A stretch of DNA of 64,000 bases from Saprospiraceae bacterium (GTDB taxonomy: Bacteria; Bacteroidota; Bacteroidia; Chitinophagales; Saprospiraceae). Numbering within the stretch: the first letter of the stretch is position 1; each line of letters opens with the position of its first letter. The notes beneath the pieces were generated by a model. The model was not told the origin of the DNA, searched no databases, and saw nothing but the letters and a program-made list of their open reading frames with translations. Below are positions 1 through 8,304 of the stretch, one piece after another. Location of the stretch: positions 2,503 through 66,502 of the forward strand of contig JAHDHW010000008.1 in assembly GCA_020631105.1 (NCBI GenBank), in the 5' to 3' direction. The position numbers were made by a program, and so were the translations under genes.

Positions 1-41
1 CTTTTTGCAACCTTCCAAACGATCATCTGTTATACTTTTTC

Positions 42-965
42 ATGGATATAAAACTTATACGTCACGCCGATATTGACAAAGTCAAATGGAACAGTTGTGT
101 ACATTATGCAACTAATGGAAACATCTTTGGTTACAAATGGTACTTAGATACGATCGCCAAAGAATGGGATGCACTCGTAGAAGGAGATTATGAAACGATT
201 CTTCCACTTTTCGTTACCGAGTACGACCATGTCCTGGAACAACCGACGCTCCTACGTGAAGCAGGTATGTATTCTATCAACTTAGTTTCTCGTAAGCGGG
301 CCGAAAACTTTATAAATGCCATTCCCGAGCAATACACAGCACTTCGTATTCAGCTTAATGAAGGGATCAAAATATCAGAAGACTTAGGTCTGGATATTGA
401 GCAAAAGACTAATCATCAATTATTACTATTAGAACCCTACGAAACCTTGGTTCAGAAATATTCTCCAACGGTGCAATCCTTCCTAAAAAAAGAATACACT
501 CAACAGCTTTTACCAAGCTCTAATGTAAAGCCCGAAAAAATAGCAGCACTCTTCAAAGAAAATACGGCTACTACTTCTGCTAACGAAATAGCATTTCATG
601 CTTATCAACGCATCATGTATAATGCATTACACCGGGGTTGGGGCGCAACCTTCGGTGTAAGCGACAAAGACAAAAATTTACTTAGTGCTGCTTTTTTCAT
701 TTATAGTCAGGGAAGAGCGATGCAGCTCGTCACTGCTACTACTCCTAAAGGAAAAGAAATGGGCGCTTATGAATACCTAATGGATAATTTCTTAAGGAAT
801 CATGCAGGTCGGCCAATGGTACTGGATTTTAATAGTTCAGATAAAACCTATCAAAGATTTGGTGCTCAATCCAATATTTACCAGCGTTTATCAAAAGGAA
901 TTATTCCAGAGCCAAAGCAAGTCATTGCTCCGTCTGCAAAAAAGAAGTCCTGGAAATTCTGGTAG
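42..965 (+). CDS. Hypothetical protein, possibly GNAT/FemAB-like acyltransferase fold
   Basis: 307 aa ORF with ATG; C-terminal region (GWGATFGVSDKDKNLLSAAFFIYSQGRAMQLVTATTPKGKEMGAYEYLMDNFL) resembles FemAB/GNAT-like proteins; fold call tentative. Confidence 0.6.
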   Translation: MDIKLIRHADIDKVKWNSCVHYATNGNIFGYKWYLDTIAKEWDALVEGDYETILPLFVTEYDHVLEQPTLLREAGMYSINLVSRKRAENFINAIPEQYTALRIQLNEGIKISEDLGLDIEQKTNHQLLLLEPYETLVQKYSPTVQSFLKKEYTQQLLPSSNVKPEKIAALFKENTATTSANEIAFHAYQRIMYNALHRGWGATFGVSDKDKNLLSAAFFIYSQGRAMQLVTATTPKGKEMGAYEYLMDNFLRNHAGRPMVLDFNSSDKTYQRFGAQSNIYQRLSKGIIPEPKQVIAPSAKKKSWKFW

Positions 966-1032
966 CTACGTCCCAAGCTCCTTCGCCCAATCATATGGGT
1001 ATCGGTTTACTTGGTCAAAAATATTTACACCG

Positions 1033-1112
1033 ACTGGTACTACCAGTTTAAATATTCTATTTGTATAATTCCGGTACTTCCCTTTGTAAATTATTCTACT
1101 GGTAGTACCAGT
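1033..1112. repeat. Two 15-bp odd palindromes (ACTGGTACTACCAGT and ACTGGTAGTACCAGT), mutually reverse complementary
   Basis: Read directly at 1033-1047 and 1098-1112; first copy additionally flanked by AATATTTA (1020-1027) / TAAATATT (1049-1056). Confidence 0.85.
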
Positions 1113-1137
1113 AACCAGAAATTTTGGTAAGCATCTA

Positions 1138-1899
1138 TCAAAGTACTCCTTCACTCCAATCATAAGGATATCGAATATCTACAAGAAATAATCCTTGTGG
1201 AGGGACACTTAATGCTCGGGGAAGGCGGCTCTGTTCATCAAGTGCTTTTTTGACCTCATTTAACTCAATTTTCCCACTGGCTACATTCATACACATTCCT
1301 ACAATAAGTCGTACCATCCCTCTTAAAAAACGATTTGCGGCAATATGAAAAACCATTCGACCTTCGGCTTTATTAATTTCCCATTCTGATCGGTAAAGAT
1401 TACATCGCATAGTATGTGCCTGGGAATTCGTTTTGCAAAAAGGAAAAAATTCATCGTACTCCAACAATAAAGCGGCAGCTGATTGTAAGCGCTCAAAGTC
1501 TAGTGTTTTGACAAATGGATATTGCCAGGCGGTATCAATTTCGAACGGAGATTTCCGAAATGTGATATGATATTCATAAGCTCGATGCGTAGCATCGAAT
1601 CGCGTATGCGCATCAGCGGCTACGTTAGCCACCCGTGATACACTAATATCATTAGGCAATGTTTTGTTCATACGGAGGATAAACCTTGGGGGAAGCTCGT
1701 CAGCGTAATCAAAATGCGCAAGATAACCTTTTGCATGTACTCCAGTATCCGTACGTCCACATCCGGTCAAACTTATCTCCGATCGTAGTACTTTAGATAA
1801 ACATTCTTCGAGTGTTTGCTGCACACTACGTTGCTTAGGTTGTATTTGCCAACCAAAGTAATGAGTACCACGATAAGAAAGTTCAAGGAAAAAACGCAT
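1138..1899 (-). CDS. truA: tRNA pseudouridine synthase A
   Basis: MRFFLELSYRGTHYFGWQIQP...GCGRTDTGVHAKGYLAHFD motif with catalytic Asp; annotated ORF start (1932) is probably 11 codons too far upstream. Confidence 0.95.
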   Translation of the reverse strand: MRFFLELSYRGTHYFGWQIQPKQRSVQQTLEECLSKVLRSEISLTGCGRTDTGVHAKGYLAHFDYADELPPRFILRMNKTLPNDISVSRVANVAADAHTRFDATHRAYEYHITFRKSPFEIDTAWQYPFVKTLDFERLQSAAALLLEYDEFFPFCKTNSQAHTMRCNLYRSEWEINKAEGRMVFHIAANRFLRGMVRLIVGMCMNVASGKIELNEVKKALDEQSRLPRALSVPPQGLFLVDIRYPYDWSEGVL

Positions 1900-1925
1900 G
1901 CCCGAAGATACAAGCAGTATAGCAA

Positions 1926-1957
1926 AGGCCAAAGTAAACGTCCGTGTACTTTGGCCT
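1926..1957 (-). terminator. Hairpin downstream of the DoxX-family gene
   Basis: AGGCCAAAGTA (1926-1936) / TACTTTGGCCT (1947-1957) perfect 11-bp stem; T-run is weak on the minus side. Confidence 0.5.
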
Positions 1958-1985
1958 ATTTAATTTTCATATTTCGTCTAACTAT

Positions 1986-2339
1986 CTACCCGATTACGCT
2001 ATCGTCTTTAGCTTGCGATGCATATAATAAAGCTCCGCCTGCAAGCGCAATGTTTTTCAAAATATTGAACAACTCTGCTTCATTCTCTGCCATATTCTGC
2101 GCATGAGGGATAATAAATAATAAAAGCATCACTGCTAAAAGCACAGATGCTAATTTATCCAGCTTCCCGATGAATATACTAATAGCCGCCGCAAGATGAG
2201 CAGCACCAGTAATGTATACCATAATTTTGCCTCCTGGAGCCATTGCAGCCATACCATCGGCAGCAATAAAATGCATTATTCCAAAGATGGCAAAGGGAAC
2301 TGCAAATAAATATTTACCTAATCCGATAATTGCATTCAT
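1986..2339 (-). CDS. DoxX family membrane protein
   Basis: 117 aa, four hydrophobic segments, DoxX-like pattern. Confidence 0.75.
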   Translation of the reverse strand: MNAIIGLGKYLFAVPFAIFGIMHFIAADGMAAMAPGGKIMVYITGAAHLAAAISIFIGKLDKLASVLLAVMLLLFIIPHAQNMAENEAELFNILKNIALAGGALLYASQAKDDSVIG

Positions 2340-2790
2340 AAGTCATTGATGTTTAAGTTGGTTAAAAAATGTAATTACAATAGATGTATGAACATACATA
2401 TTCAAATATAGACATATAATTGGCAATTACTAAATTAAGCAAAATATATTTTTACTAAAAACAATTAATACAATACCTAATTCCGAATTAAAAACATAGT
2501 CCAAAATTATAGCAAACCACGCACTTAAAAATCGCAAAAATATGGGTCTAAATCTTGGTTTCGTGTAGCCGACAGTTCATCCGAAAAATCCAACAGTTCA
2601 TCTATTATTTAAAGCAATTAGAGGAATTGCTCTAATAAATCTTAGAATAAAGCGTATTTTTGTAGTGACGGATTTAATAGAGTATTTAAGAAATATAGGA
2701 TATGCCATTTTTGGGATTATCCTAATCAGCAGTTTTTTTGAGAAGAGCAGGGCTAGAAAATAATTTTTCTTACTATAAAATCCAGTTATC

Positions 2791-3309
2791 ATGAATCCAA
2801 CTACTCATATAGCTTTCGACTTTTCGGAGCACCTCCAATCAAGCACTAAACCTTTACTTTCATTCGCACTAAGTCTGACGAAAAACAATAGTGATGCAGA
2901 AGATTTGTATCAGGATACTGTTTTTCTTGCACTTAAGAATAAAGATAAATTTAGTAGCGGTACTAATTTCCTTGCCTGGTTAAAAACGATCATGCGTAAT
3001 ACATTCATCAATAATTATCGCAAGCAAAAAAGATTTCAGGCAATCGTATCAAAAGGTGTAGGCGGATACTTCTTTGGCCGTAAGCCAGCAGAAAACACCA
3101 CCGAAACAGACATGAATATTCAAGAGATTGAAAAATTAATCAACGGAATAGACGAGCGTTTCAAAACACCCTTTTTAATGTATTTCACAGGGTACTCCTA
3201 TGAAGAGATTGCAAATCAGCTTGATCTTCCGATGGGTACTGTAAAGAGTAGAATTTTCTTCGCTCGAAAACATTTAAAAGTTTCTTACAACAATCTTTTC
3301 AGTAATTAA
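2791..3309 (+). CDS. ECF-type RNA polymerase sigma factor
   Basis: Sigma70 r2 (NNSDAEDLYQDTVFLALKNKDKF...NFLAWLKTIMRNTFINNYRKQKR) and r4 (YEEIANQLDLPMGTVKSRIFFARKHLK) motifs. Confidence 0.93.
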   Translation: MNPTTHIAFDFSEHLQSSTKPLLSFALSLTKNNSDAEDLYQDTVFLALKNKDKFSSGTNFLAWLKTIMRNTFINNYRKQKRFQAIVSKGVGGYFFGRKPAENTTETDMNIQEIEKLINGIDERFKTPFLMYFTGYSYEEIANQLDLPMGTVKSRIFFARKHLKVSYNNLFSN

Positions 3310-3340
3310 TATCCTCTCTTTTATTAAGAAAAAATGTTGA

Positions 3341-3373
3341 GCCAGGTAATCAGTTGATTACCTGGCTTTTTTA
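3341..3373 (+). terminator. Intrinsic terminator of the sigma factor gene
   Basis: GCCAGGTAATCA GT TGATTACCTGGC TTTTTT. Confidence 0.9.
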
Positions 3374-3637
3374 ATAATTTCAACATCCCTTGCGGGCCTA
3401 ACCAACAATTCATATAACATTAAATACACCTTTTTTGGCATAATAATTTCTTTTGATATATCGACGTACTGATAGATTGTACCTACTCTGTATAATGTTC
3501 AATACGATCAAATGAGAACACGACCATTAATGGTCAATTATAATCCTTTGACAACCGGCTAGAATTAGTAAGAACAAGCTGGTCGTTCAGCCTCAATAGG
3601 TTCGAACAAAATTGAAGCATACTGTATTAATAATAAG

Positions 3638-3680
3638 GTGGTTTGGGAACTTTAGATTCCCAAACCACTTATTTTTTTAG
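3638..3680 (+). terminator. Second, orphan plus-strand intrinsic terminator
   Basis: GTGGTTTGGGAA (3638-3649) / TTCCCAAACCAC (3657-3668) then TTATTTTTTTA; no ORF between it and the preceding terminator. Confidence 0.85.
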
Positions 3681-3705
3681 GCGGCTTGATCTAGTAAAAA
3701 ACAAA

Positions 3706-3736
3706 TAGCCGAATAGGAACAAATCCTATTCGGCTA
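3706..3736 (-). terminator. Intrinsic terminator of clpX
   Basis: TAGCCGAATAGGA / TCCTATTCGGCTA with T-rich tract on minus strand. Confidence 0.85.
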
Positions 3737-3762
3737 CTTTATAGTGTCAGCAACTTAAAACC

Positions 3763-5004
3763 TTAAGCTACTTTAAGTTTATTAAGTTTAGATCGACTTA
3801 ATTTCTCTTTAGCATACTGTCCCGTCACCTCAAACTCTCTTACATCTTTCTGTGAAGGTAATTCAAACATTGCATCCGTCATTATAGCTTCACAAATAGA
3901 ACGTAAGCCACGAGCGCCTAATTTGAACTCTAATGCTTTTTCAGCAATATAGTCTTTAGCATTATCCGTAAAGGTCAGCTTAATTCCTTCTAATTCAAAT
4001 AAACGCTGATATTGTCTGACCAAGCTATTCCTCGGCTCCGTAAGGATACGTTTCAAAGCTTCTTTATCCAATGGTTCAAGATAGGTAAGCACTGGTAATC
4101 GACCAATTAGCTCAGGTATCAAACCATAAGATTTAATATCCTGCTGAGAAATATATTGTAATAAATGATCGCGATCAATACGGTCTTTCTCTGCACCATT
4201 AAATCCAATTACTTGCGTATTCACTCTTCGAGCGATAATCTTTTCGATGCCATCAAAAGCACCTCCGCAAATGAATAGAATGTTTTGTGTATTGATTTTT
4301 ACCATTTTCTGCTCAGGATGCTTACGCCCTCCCTGCGGTGGTACATTCACATCTGTCCCTTCCAACATTTTTAACATTGCCTGTTGAACACCCTCTCCTG
4401 ATACATCACGTGTAATGGATGGGTTATCACTCTTGCGCGCAATCTTATCAATTTCATCAATATATACTATTCCTTTTTGGGCCGCTTCTACATTATAATC
4501 ACATACCTGTAGCAAACGACTTAATATACTTTCAACATCTTCTCCAACATATCCAGCTTCTGTAAATACCGTTGCATCTACAATTGAAAACGGCACGTTC
4601 AAAAATTTAGCAATCGTTTTTGCAAGTAAAGTCTTACCGGTACCGGTACGACCTACAAATAAGATATTTGATTTTTCAATTTCAATTTCGTCATTTGACG
4701 GTTGCTTCAATCTTTTATAATGATTATAAACGGCTACTGAAAGGAATTTTTTAGCTTCATCCTGACCAATCACATATTCATCAAGGTGAGTTTTGATCTC
4801 CATAGGAGTAACTGCATCGGGGAGAAAATACTCGTTTGTTGTCTTTTCTTTTCGACCAGAGTACAATTCTTCTTCGATAATCTCCTGAGCCTGTTCTACA
4901 CAGACTTCACATATATGACCGTCGATGCCAGCGATAAGAATAAGCGCTTCCGTCTTATCTCTACCACAAAACGAACATCTATAACTACTTTTACTTCGTT
5001 TCAT
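3763..5004 (-). CDS. clpX: ATP-dependent Clp protease ATP-binding subunit ClpX
   Basis: N-terminal zinc-binding CSFCGRDK...CEVC; Walker A GRTGTGKT; canonical ClpX sequence. Confidence 0.98.
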   Translation of the reverse strand: MKRSKSSYRCSFCGRDKTEALILIAGIDGHICEVCVEQAQEIIEEELYSGRKEKTTNEYFLPDAVTPMEIKTHLDEYVIGQDEAKKFLSVAVYNHYKRLKQPSNDEIEIEKSNILFVGRTGTGKTLLAKTIAKFLNVPFSIVDATVFTEAGYVGEDVESILSRLLQVCDYNVEAAQKGIVYIDEIDKIARKSDNPSITRDVSGEGVQQAMLKMLEGTDVNVPPQGGRKHPEQKMVKINTQNILFICGGAFDGIEKIIARRVNTQVIGFNGAEKDRIDRDHLLQYISQQDIKSYGLIPELIGRLPVLTYLEPLDKEALKRILTEPRNSLVRQYQRLFELEGIKLTFTDNAKDYIAEKALEFKLGARGLRSICEAIMTDAMFELPSQKDVREFEVTGQYAKEKLSRSKLNKLKVA

Positions 5005-5050
5005 TGCTCCTTTAGTTGTTAGGACTCTTTAATATTTAACCGTAGGTGTA

Positions 5051-5058
5051 CAAAGGTA
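5051..5058 (-). promoter_or_regulatory. Bacteroidota-type -7 box (TACCTTTG) upstream of clpX
   Basis: TAnnTTTG consensus on minus strand; no clear -33 element identified. Confidence 0.5.
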
Positions 5059-5221
5059 CCATTTTTTTAGCTGTAATGATGCCCTCAATGCATCCTATGG
5101 TATTCGTACAGACCAAATGGAATTATTTTCCTTTGGTTCTTCACCTATTACAAATATAGATTAACATCAACCTAATTTGCTTTAACTTAACGTAATAACA
5201 ATTCAATTTGGTTTTTGTGCG

Positions 5222-5259
5222 AAAAAAAATTCCATCAGCCTAAGTATACTGATGGAATT
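5222..5259 (-). terminator. Intrinsic terminator of clpP
   Basis: AATTCCATCAG / CTGATGGAATT with T8 on minus strand. Confidence 0.85.
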
Positions 5260-5298
5260 CTTATATTTTTAAGTACTTAGTTGTTTGCGTACTAACAA

Positions 5299-6015
5299 TT
5301 AAGCATCTTCTTTTTTCTTCGGATTATTACGATCCAAAACTTCGTCAATTAATCCATACTTTTTGGCCTCAGGTGCCTTCATCCAGTTATCACGATCACA
5401 ATCTTTTTCAATTGTTTCGTAAGACTGGCCTGTATGATGACTAAGGATATCGTATAACTCCTTCTGCATATCTTTAATCAGGCGATAAGAAATTTCCATA
5501 TCAGATACCTGCCCTTGCATTCCACCCAATGGTTGGTGAATCATTACTCGGCTATGGTACAAACATGTACGTTTACCTTTCGTACCTGCTGCTAATAAAA
5601 CTGCTCCCATAGACGCCGCCATTCCTGTACAGATTGTCCCTACATCAGGAGAAACATATTGCATAGTATCATAAATCCCAAGACCTGCGATTACTGAGCC
5701 TCCAGGACTATTGATAAACATTTGAATATCTCGTTTCGGGTCAACAGACTCTAGGAATAATAACTGAGCCTGGATTACATTTGCAACATAATCATTTACA
5801 GGTACTCCCATAAAGATAATTCTATCCATCATCAAACGAGAAAAAACATCCATTCCAACAATATTCATCTGCCGCTCCTCAATAACTGTTGGTGTAAATC
5901 CTTGAATATTTGGTACCGTCGTAGGTGCTGCTTTTTCTGCGTATTTTTCAAGATGCATTCTACTCATGCCATGATGCATGGTAGCATACTTCATAAACTC
6001 ATTTTTATCGAACAT
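5299..6015 (-). CDS. clpP: ATP-dependent Clp protease proteolytic subunit
   Basis: GMAASMGAVLLAAGTKGKR (Ser) and HSRVMIHQPLGG (His) active-site motifs; likely start at MFDKNEF, 16 codons inside the ORF. Confidence 0.97.
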   Translation of the reverse strand: MFDKNEFMKYATMHHGMSRMHLEKYAEKAAPTTVPNIQGFTPTVIEERQMNIVGMDVFSRLMMDRIIFMGVPVNDYVANVIQAQLLFLESVDPKRDIQMFINSPGGSVIAGLGIYDTMQYVSPDVGTICTGMAASMGAVLLAAGTKGKRTCLYHSRVMIHQPLGGMQGQVSDMEISYRLIKDMQKELYDILSHHTGQSYETIEKDCDRDNWMKAPEAKKYGLIDEVLDRNNPKKKEDA

Positions 6016-6172
6016 AAATATCGGTTTGAATTTTAGAAAATTTGACCTCCTTAGAGAAGTCACAAATTAGGAACAGCTAAGCTTATATATTGTTTTCTGC
6101 TCCTTTGTAATACTCTATACGGGAAAAATATAAAATGATTGCAAGCCAATGCAATTATTTTATATGGTCCCT

Positions 6173-7618
6173 TTATTGTTCAACATCTTCAGCCACTTCT
6201 TGCTCCTCTTCCGAAGCTGCTTCGACTGCAGGTGCTTGTGCCGCAGCCACTTCCGCCCGCGCCTTTTGCACCTCCGCATCGAAATCCTCAATACTGATGC
6301 CTTTATCTTTAATCGTGATTTTCTCTTTCATAGTTTCAAAAAGACGGTCACTCATCAGTTCCTCGTACATTTGATTAACCTGCTTCTGATCCTCCATTAG
6401 TCGGTTAGCGGTATTAACTACAATAAGTTCATTACCATAGCTCTGAAAATACCCGCGCACCCTGTCTTTGAAGGCTTCGAATATCTCTTCTTCAGTCACT
6501 TCTAAATCATATTGCTTAACCAACTTACCCTTAATTAATGACCATTGAAGATTCTTCTTAAACTTATCATACTCCTTATCAACAAGGTCAGAAGTATTTC
6601 TCTGGTCACTAGAGGTTAACCAACGCTTAAGGAACTCGTCCGGAAGGTCTAAATTATTTTCCTCTAATAATCGATCTTGTAAATCACGGAATAAAAGGCT
6701 GTCAGCCTGATTATCGTAATATTTAGAAATACCCTCTTCAATCTTAGCTCTAGCATCCTCTTCTGAAGATACCGCACCTTCTCCAAACGCTTTATCAAAA
6801 AAGTCTTGATTTAATTCAGCAGGTACAACACGCTTAATTTCTTTAACCGTACCTTCAAAATGGTTTCCAATCTCTACTTCCGCATCACTCTCTTCAACGT
6901 TCAATAGATATTTACGAACACTCTCTTCTGTACTCTTCTCTTCTAGCTCAAGAATATTAAAGCGTACTTTATCTCCTATCGTCTTCGTCAGAAGCTCTTT
7001 CTTCAGCTCTTCGTTAGGGATCGTCTTTACGAGTACATCAAAAGTAGAAGCCCATCCATCTTTTTTCAGATCATCTCCTTCAAGCTCTTCTGCATCAAAT
7101 GTAATGATATCATTATCTTGAATAGTATCCTCTACTGAATCTCGCTCTCCTAATCTCTTTCTAAGATTCTCTAAATCTTCGTCTATAGATTGCTTAGGCA
7201 CTTCAATCGCATACTTATCATATGAATCGGAAGACGACAATCCTTTAACTTCAAACTCAGGTGCAAACCCGATATCAAACTTAAATTCATAATCCCCCAT
7301 CTTGTCAATATCAAAATCCACCGTCTCCTGGTCTTCAGAAGGAATGGGTTGACCTAACAATTCGATTTTTTCATCATTGATATATTGGAAAAGCTCGCGT
7401 TGAACAACATCATTAACAACATCCATAAATGCACGTGGACCGTACATACGCTTAATCACTCCCATTGGAGTCTTACCTCTTCGAAAGCCTTTTAAGTGAG
7501 CATCTTTTCGTAGCTTTCTAAGCTCCGAATCAACCTTTGGCTTATAGTCTTCTTGAGTAATTGTTAATGACAGTTCTGCACTCAGATTTCCTTTGTCGAC
7601 TCTGACTACCTTTGACAT
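6173..7618 (-). CDS. tig: Trigger factor
   Basis: N-terminal ribosome-binding FRRGKTPMGVIKRMYG motif; 481 aa; upstream of clpP. Confidence 0.93.
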   Translation of the reverse strand: MSKVVRVDKGNLSAELSLTITQEDYKPKVDSELRKLRKDAHLKGFRRGKTPMGVIKRMYGPRAFMDVVNDVVQRELFQYINDEKIELLGQPIPSEDQETVDFDIDKMGDYEFKFDIGFAPEFEVKGLSSSDSYDKYAIEVPKQSIDEDLENLRKRLGERDSVEDTIQDNDIITFDAEELEGDDLKKDGWASTFDVLVKTIPNEELKKELLTKTIGDKVRFNILELEEKSTEESVRKYLLNVEESDAEVEIGNHFEGTVKEIKRVVPAELNQDFFDKAFGEGAVSSEEDARAKIEEGISKYYDNQADSLLFRDLQDRLLEENNLDLPDEFLKRWLTSSDQRNTSDLVDKEYDKFKKNLQWSLIKGKLVKQYDLEVTEEEIFEAFKDRVRGYFQSYGNELIVVNTANRLMEDQKQVNQMYEELMSDRLFETMKEKITIKDKGISIEDFDAEVQKARAEVAAAQAPAVEAASEEEQEVAEDVEQ

Positions 7619-7727
7619 ACGTAATATGTATTTAAATTAATTGAAAATGTAGTATTCCTCGCTTGCTTGAAGCTGGTAGGTAGGATGTAAGATAATAAGT
7701 ATAAATAACTCTTTATCAGAAAATAGT

Positions 7728-7808
7728 GCGGGTGGAGGGACTCGAACCCCCAAGCCTTGCGGCACTAGATCCTAAGTCTAGCGTGTCTACCAATTTCACC
7801 ACACCCGC
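7728..7808 (-). tRNA. tRNA-Leu (anticodon TAG)
   Basis: Reverse complement GCGGGTGTGGTGAAATTGGTAGACACGCTAGACTTAGGATCTAGTGCCGCAAGGCTTGGGGGTTCGAGTCCCTCCACCCGC; 7-bp acceptor stem, anticodon loop CTTAGGA, GGTTCGAGTCC T-arm, long variable arm. Confidence 0.95.
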
Positions 7809-7922
7809 AGGTGAGATTTACATTTCTCTAATTTCCAGCATTGAGTTGTAAATCGTCTATAAAACAAAGCAGCTTTCGGATAGTTCCATCGAACAACAAG
7901 CTACTTTTCTTCAAAAGCGATG

Positions 7923-7930
7923 CAAATATA
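7923..7930 (-). promoter_or_regulatory. Bacteroidota-type -7 box (TATATTTG) upstream of tRNA-Leu
   Basis: TAnnTTTG on minus strand. Confidence 0.4.
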
Positions 7931-8016
7931 CAATCTTTTCTATGAAAAACACCAGTCCTACAGCATTTTTATTTCGAATAATTATTCGCTGAGTTCCACC
8001 CCTGAAAACCGGGGCC

Positions 8017-8115
8017 TTATTTTTCGTTAATTACGCAATCTAAACAACAAACATTAATACTTGTTTCGCCACCAATCATTTTAATTTGATTACAGCAAGA
8101 GCATTTCCTAATTTC
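8017..8115 (-). other. Possible Cys-rich zinc-ribbon-like micro-ORF without a clear ATG start
   Basis: Minus-strand frame reads ...NEIRKCSCCNQIKMIGGETSINVCCLDCVINEK*; two CxxC knuckles; only in-frame ATG is after the first knuckle. Confidence 0.35.
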
Positions 8116-8160
8116 ATTTTTTTAATGTATTTTTATAATAGGTACAGGCAAGAGCATTTC
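8095..8160. repeat. Two 13-bp direct repeats GCAAGAGCATTTC
   Basis: 8095-8107 and 8148-8160, read directly. Confidence 0.8.
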
Positions 8161-8199
8161 TTTTGCTTCACCACCTGAACAGTAAAACAACTATTAGCA

Positions 8200-8272
8200 A
8201 ACCTCCGGGATTTTAGCTTTGTCAAGTCAATCGAAAGTACATCTTTTCCATTGATTTAAAGTCCCGGAGGTT
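8200..8272 (+). repeat. 11-bp perfect inverted repeat in the leader of the RSH gene
   Basis: AACCTCCGGGA (8200-8210) / TCCCGGAGGTT (8262-8272) followed by TT; TAGCTTTG -7-like box at 8214-8221 lies between the arms. Confidence 0.75.
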
Positions 8273-8304
8273 TTCATATACATCAGCAAGATTATTTAGA
8301 CTAT

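Noticed and set aside
966-1163. 65-aa minus ORF
   Set aside because: Not called as a gene: its only recognisable part is the decayed truA tail; reported as a duplication instead.
1816-2106. Plus-strand ORF across truA 5' end and DoxX 3' end
   Set aside because: Antisense to two recognised genes; spurious.
2598-2792. 64-aa minus ORF upstream of the sigma factor
   Set aside because: AT-rich intergenic region, no conserved features; more likely promoter region of the sigma factor gene.
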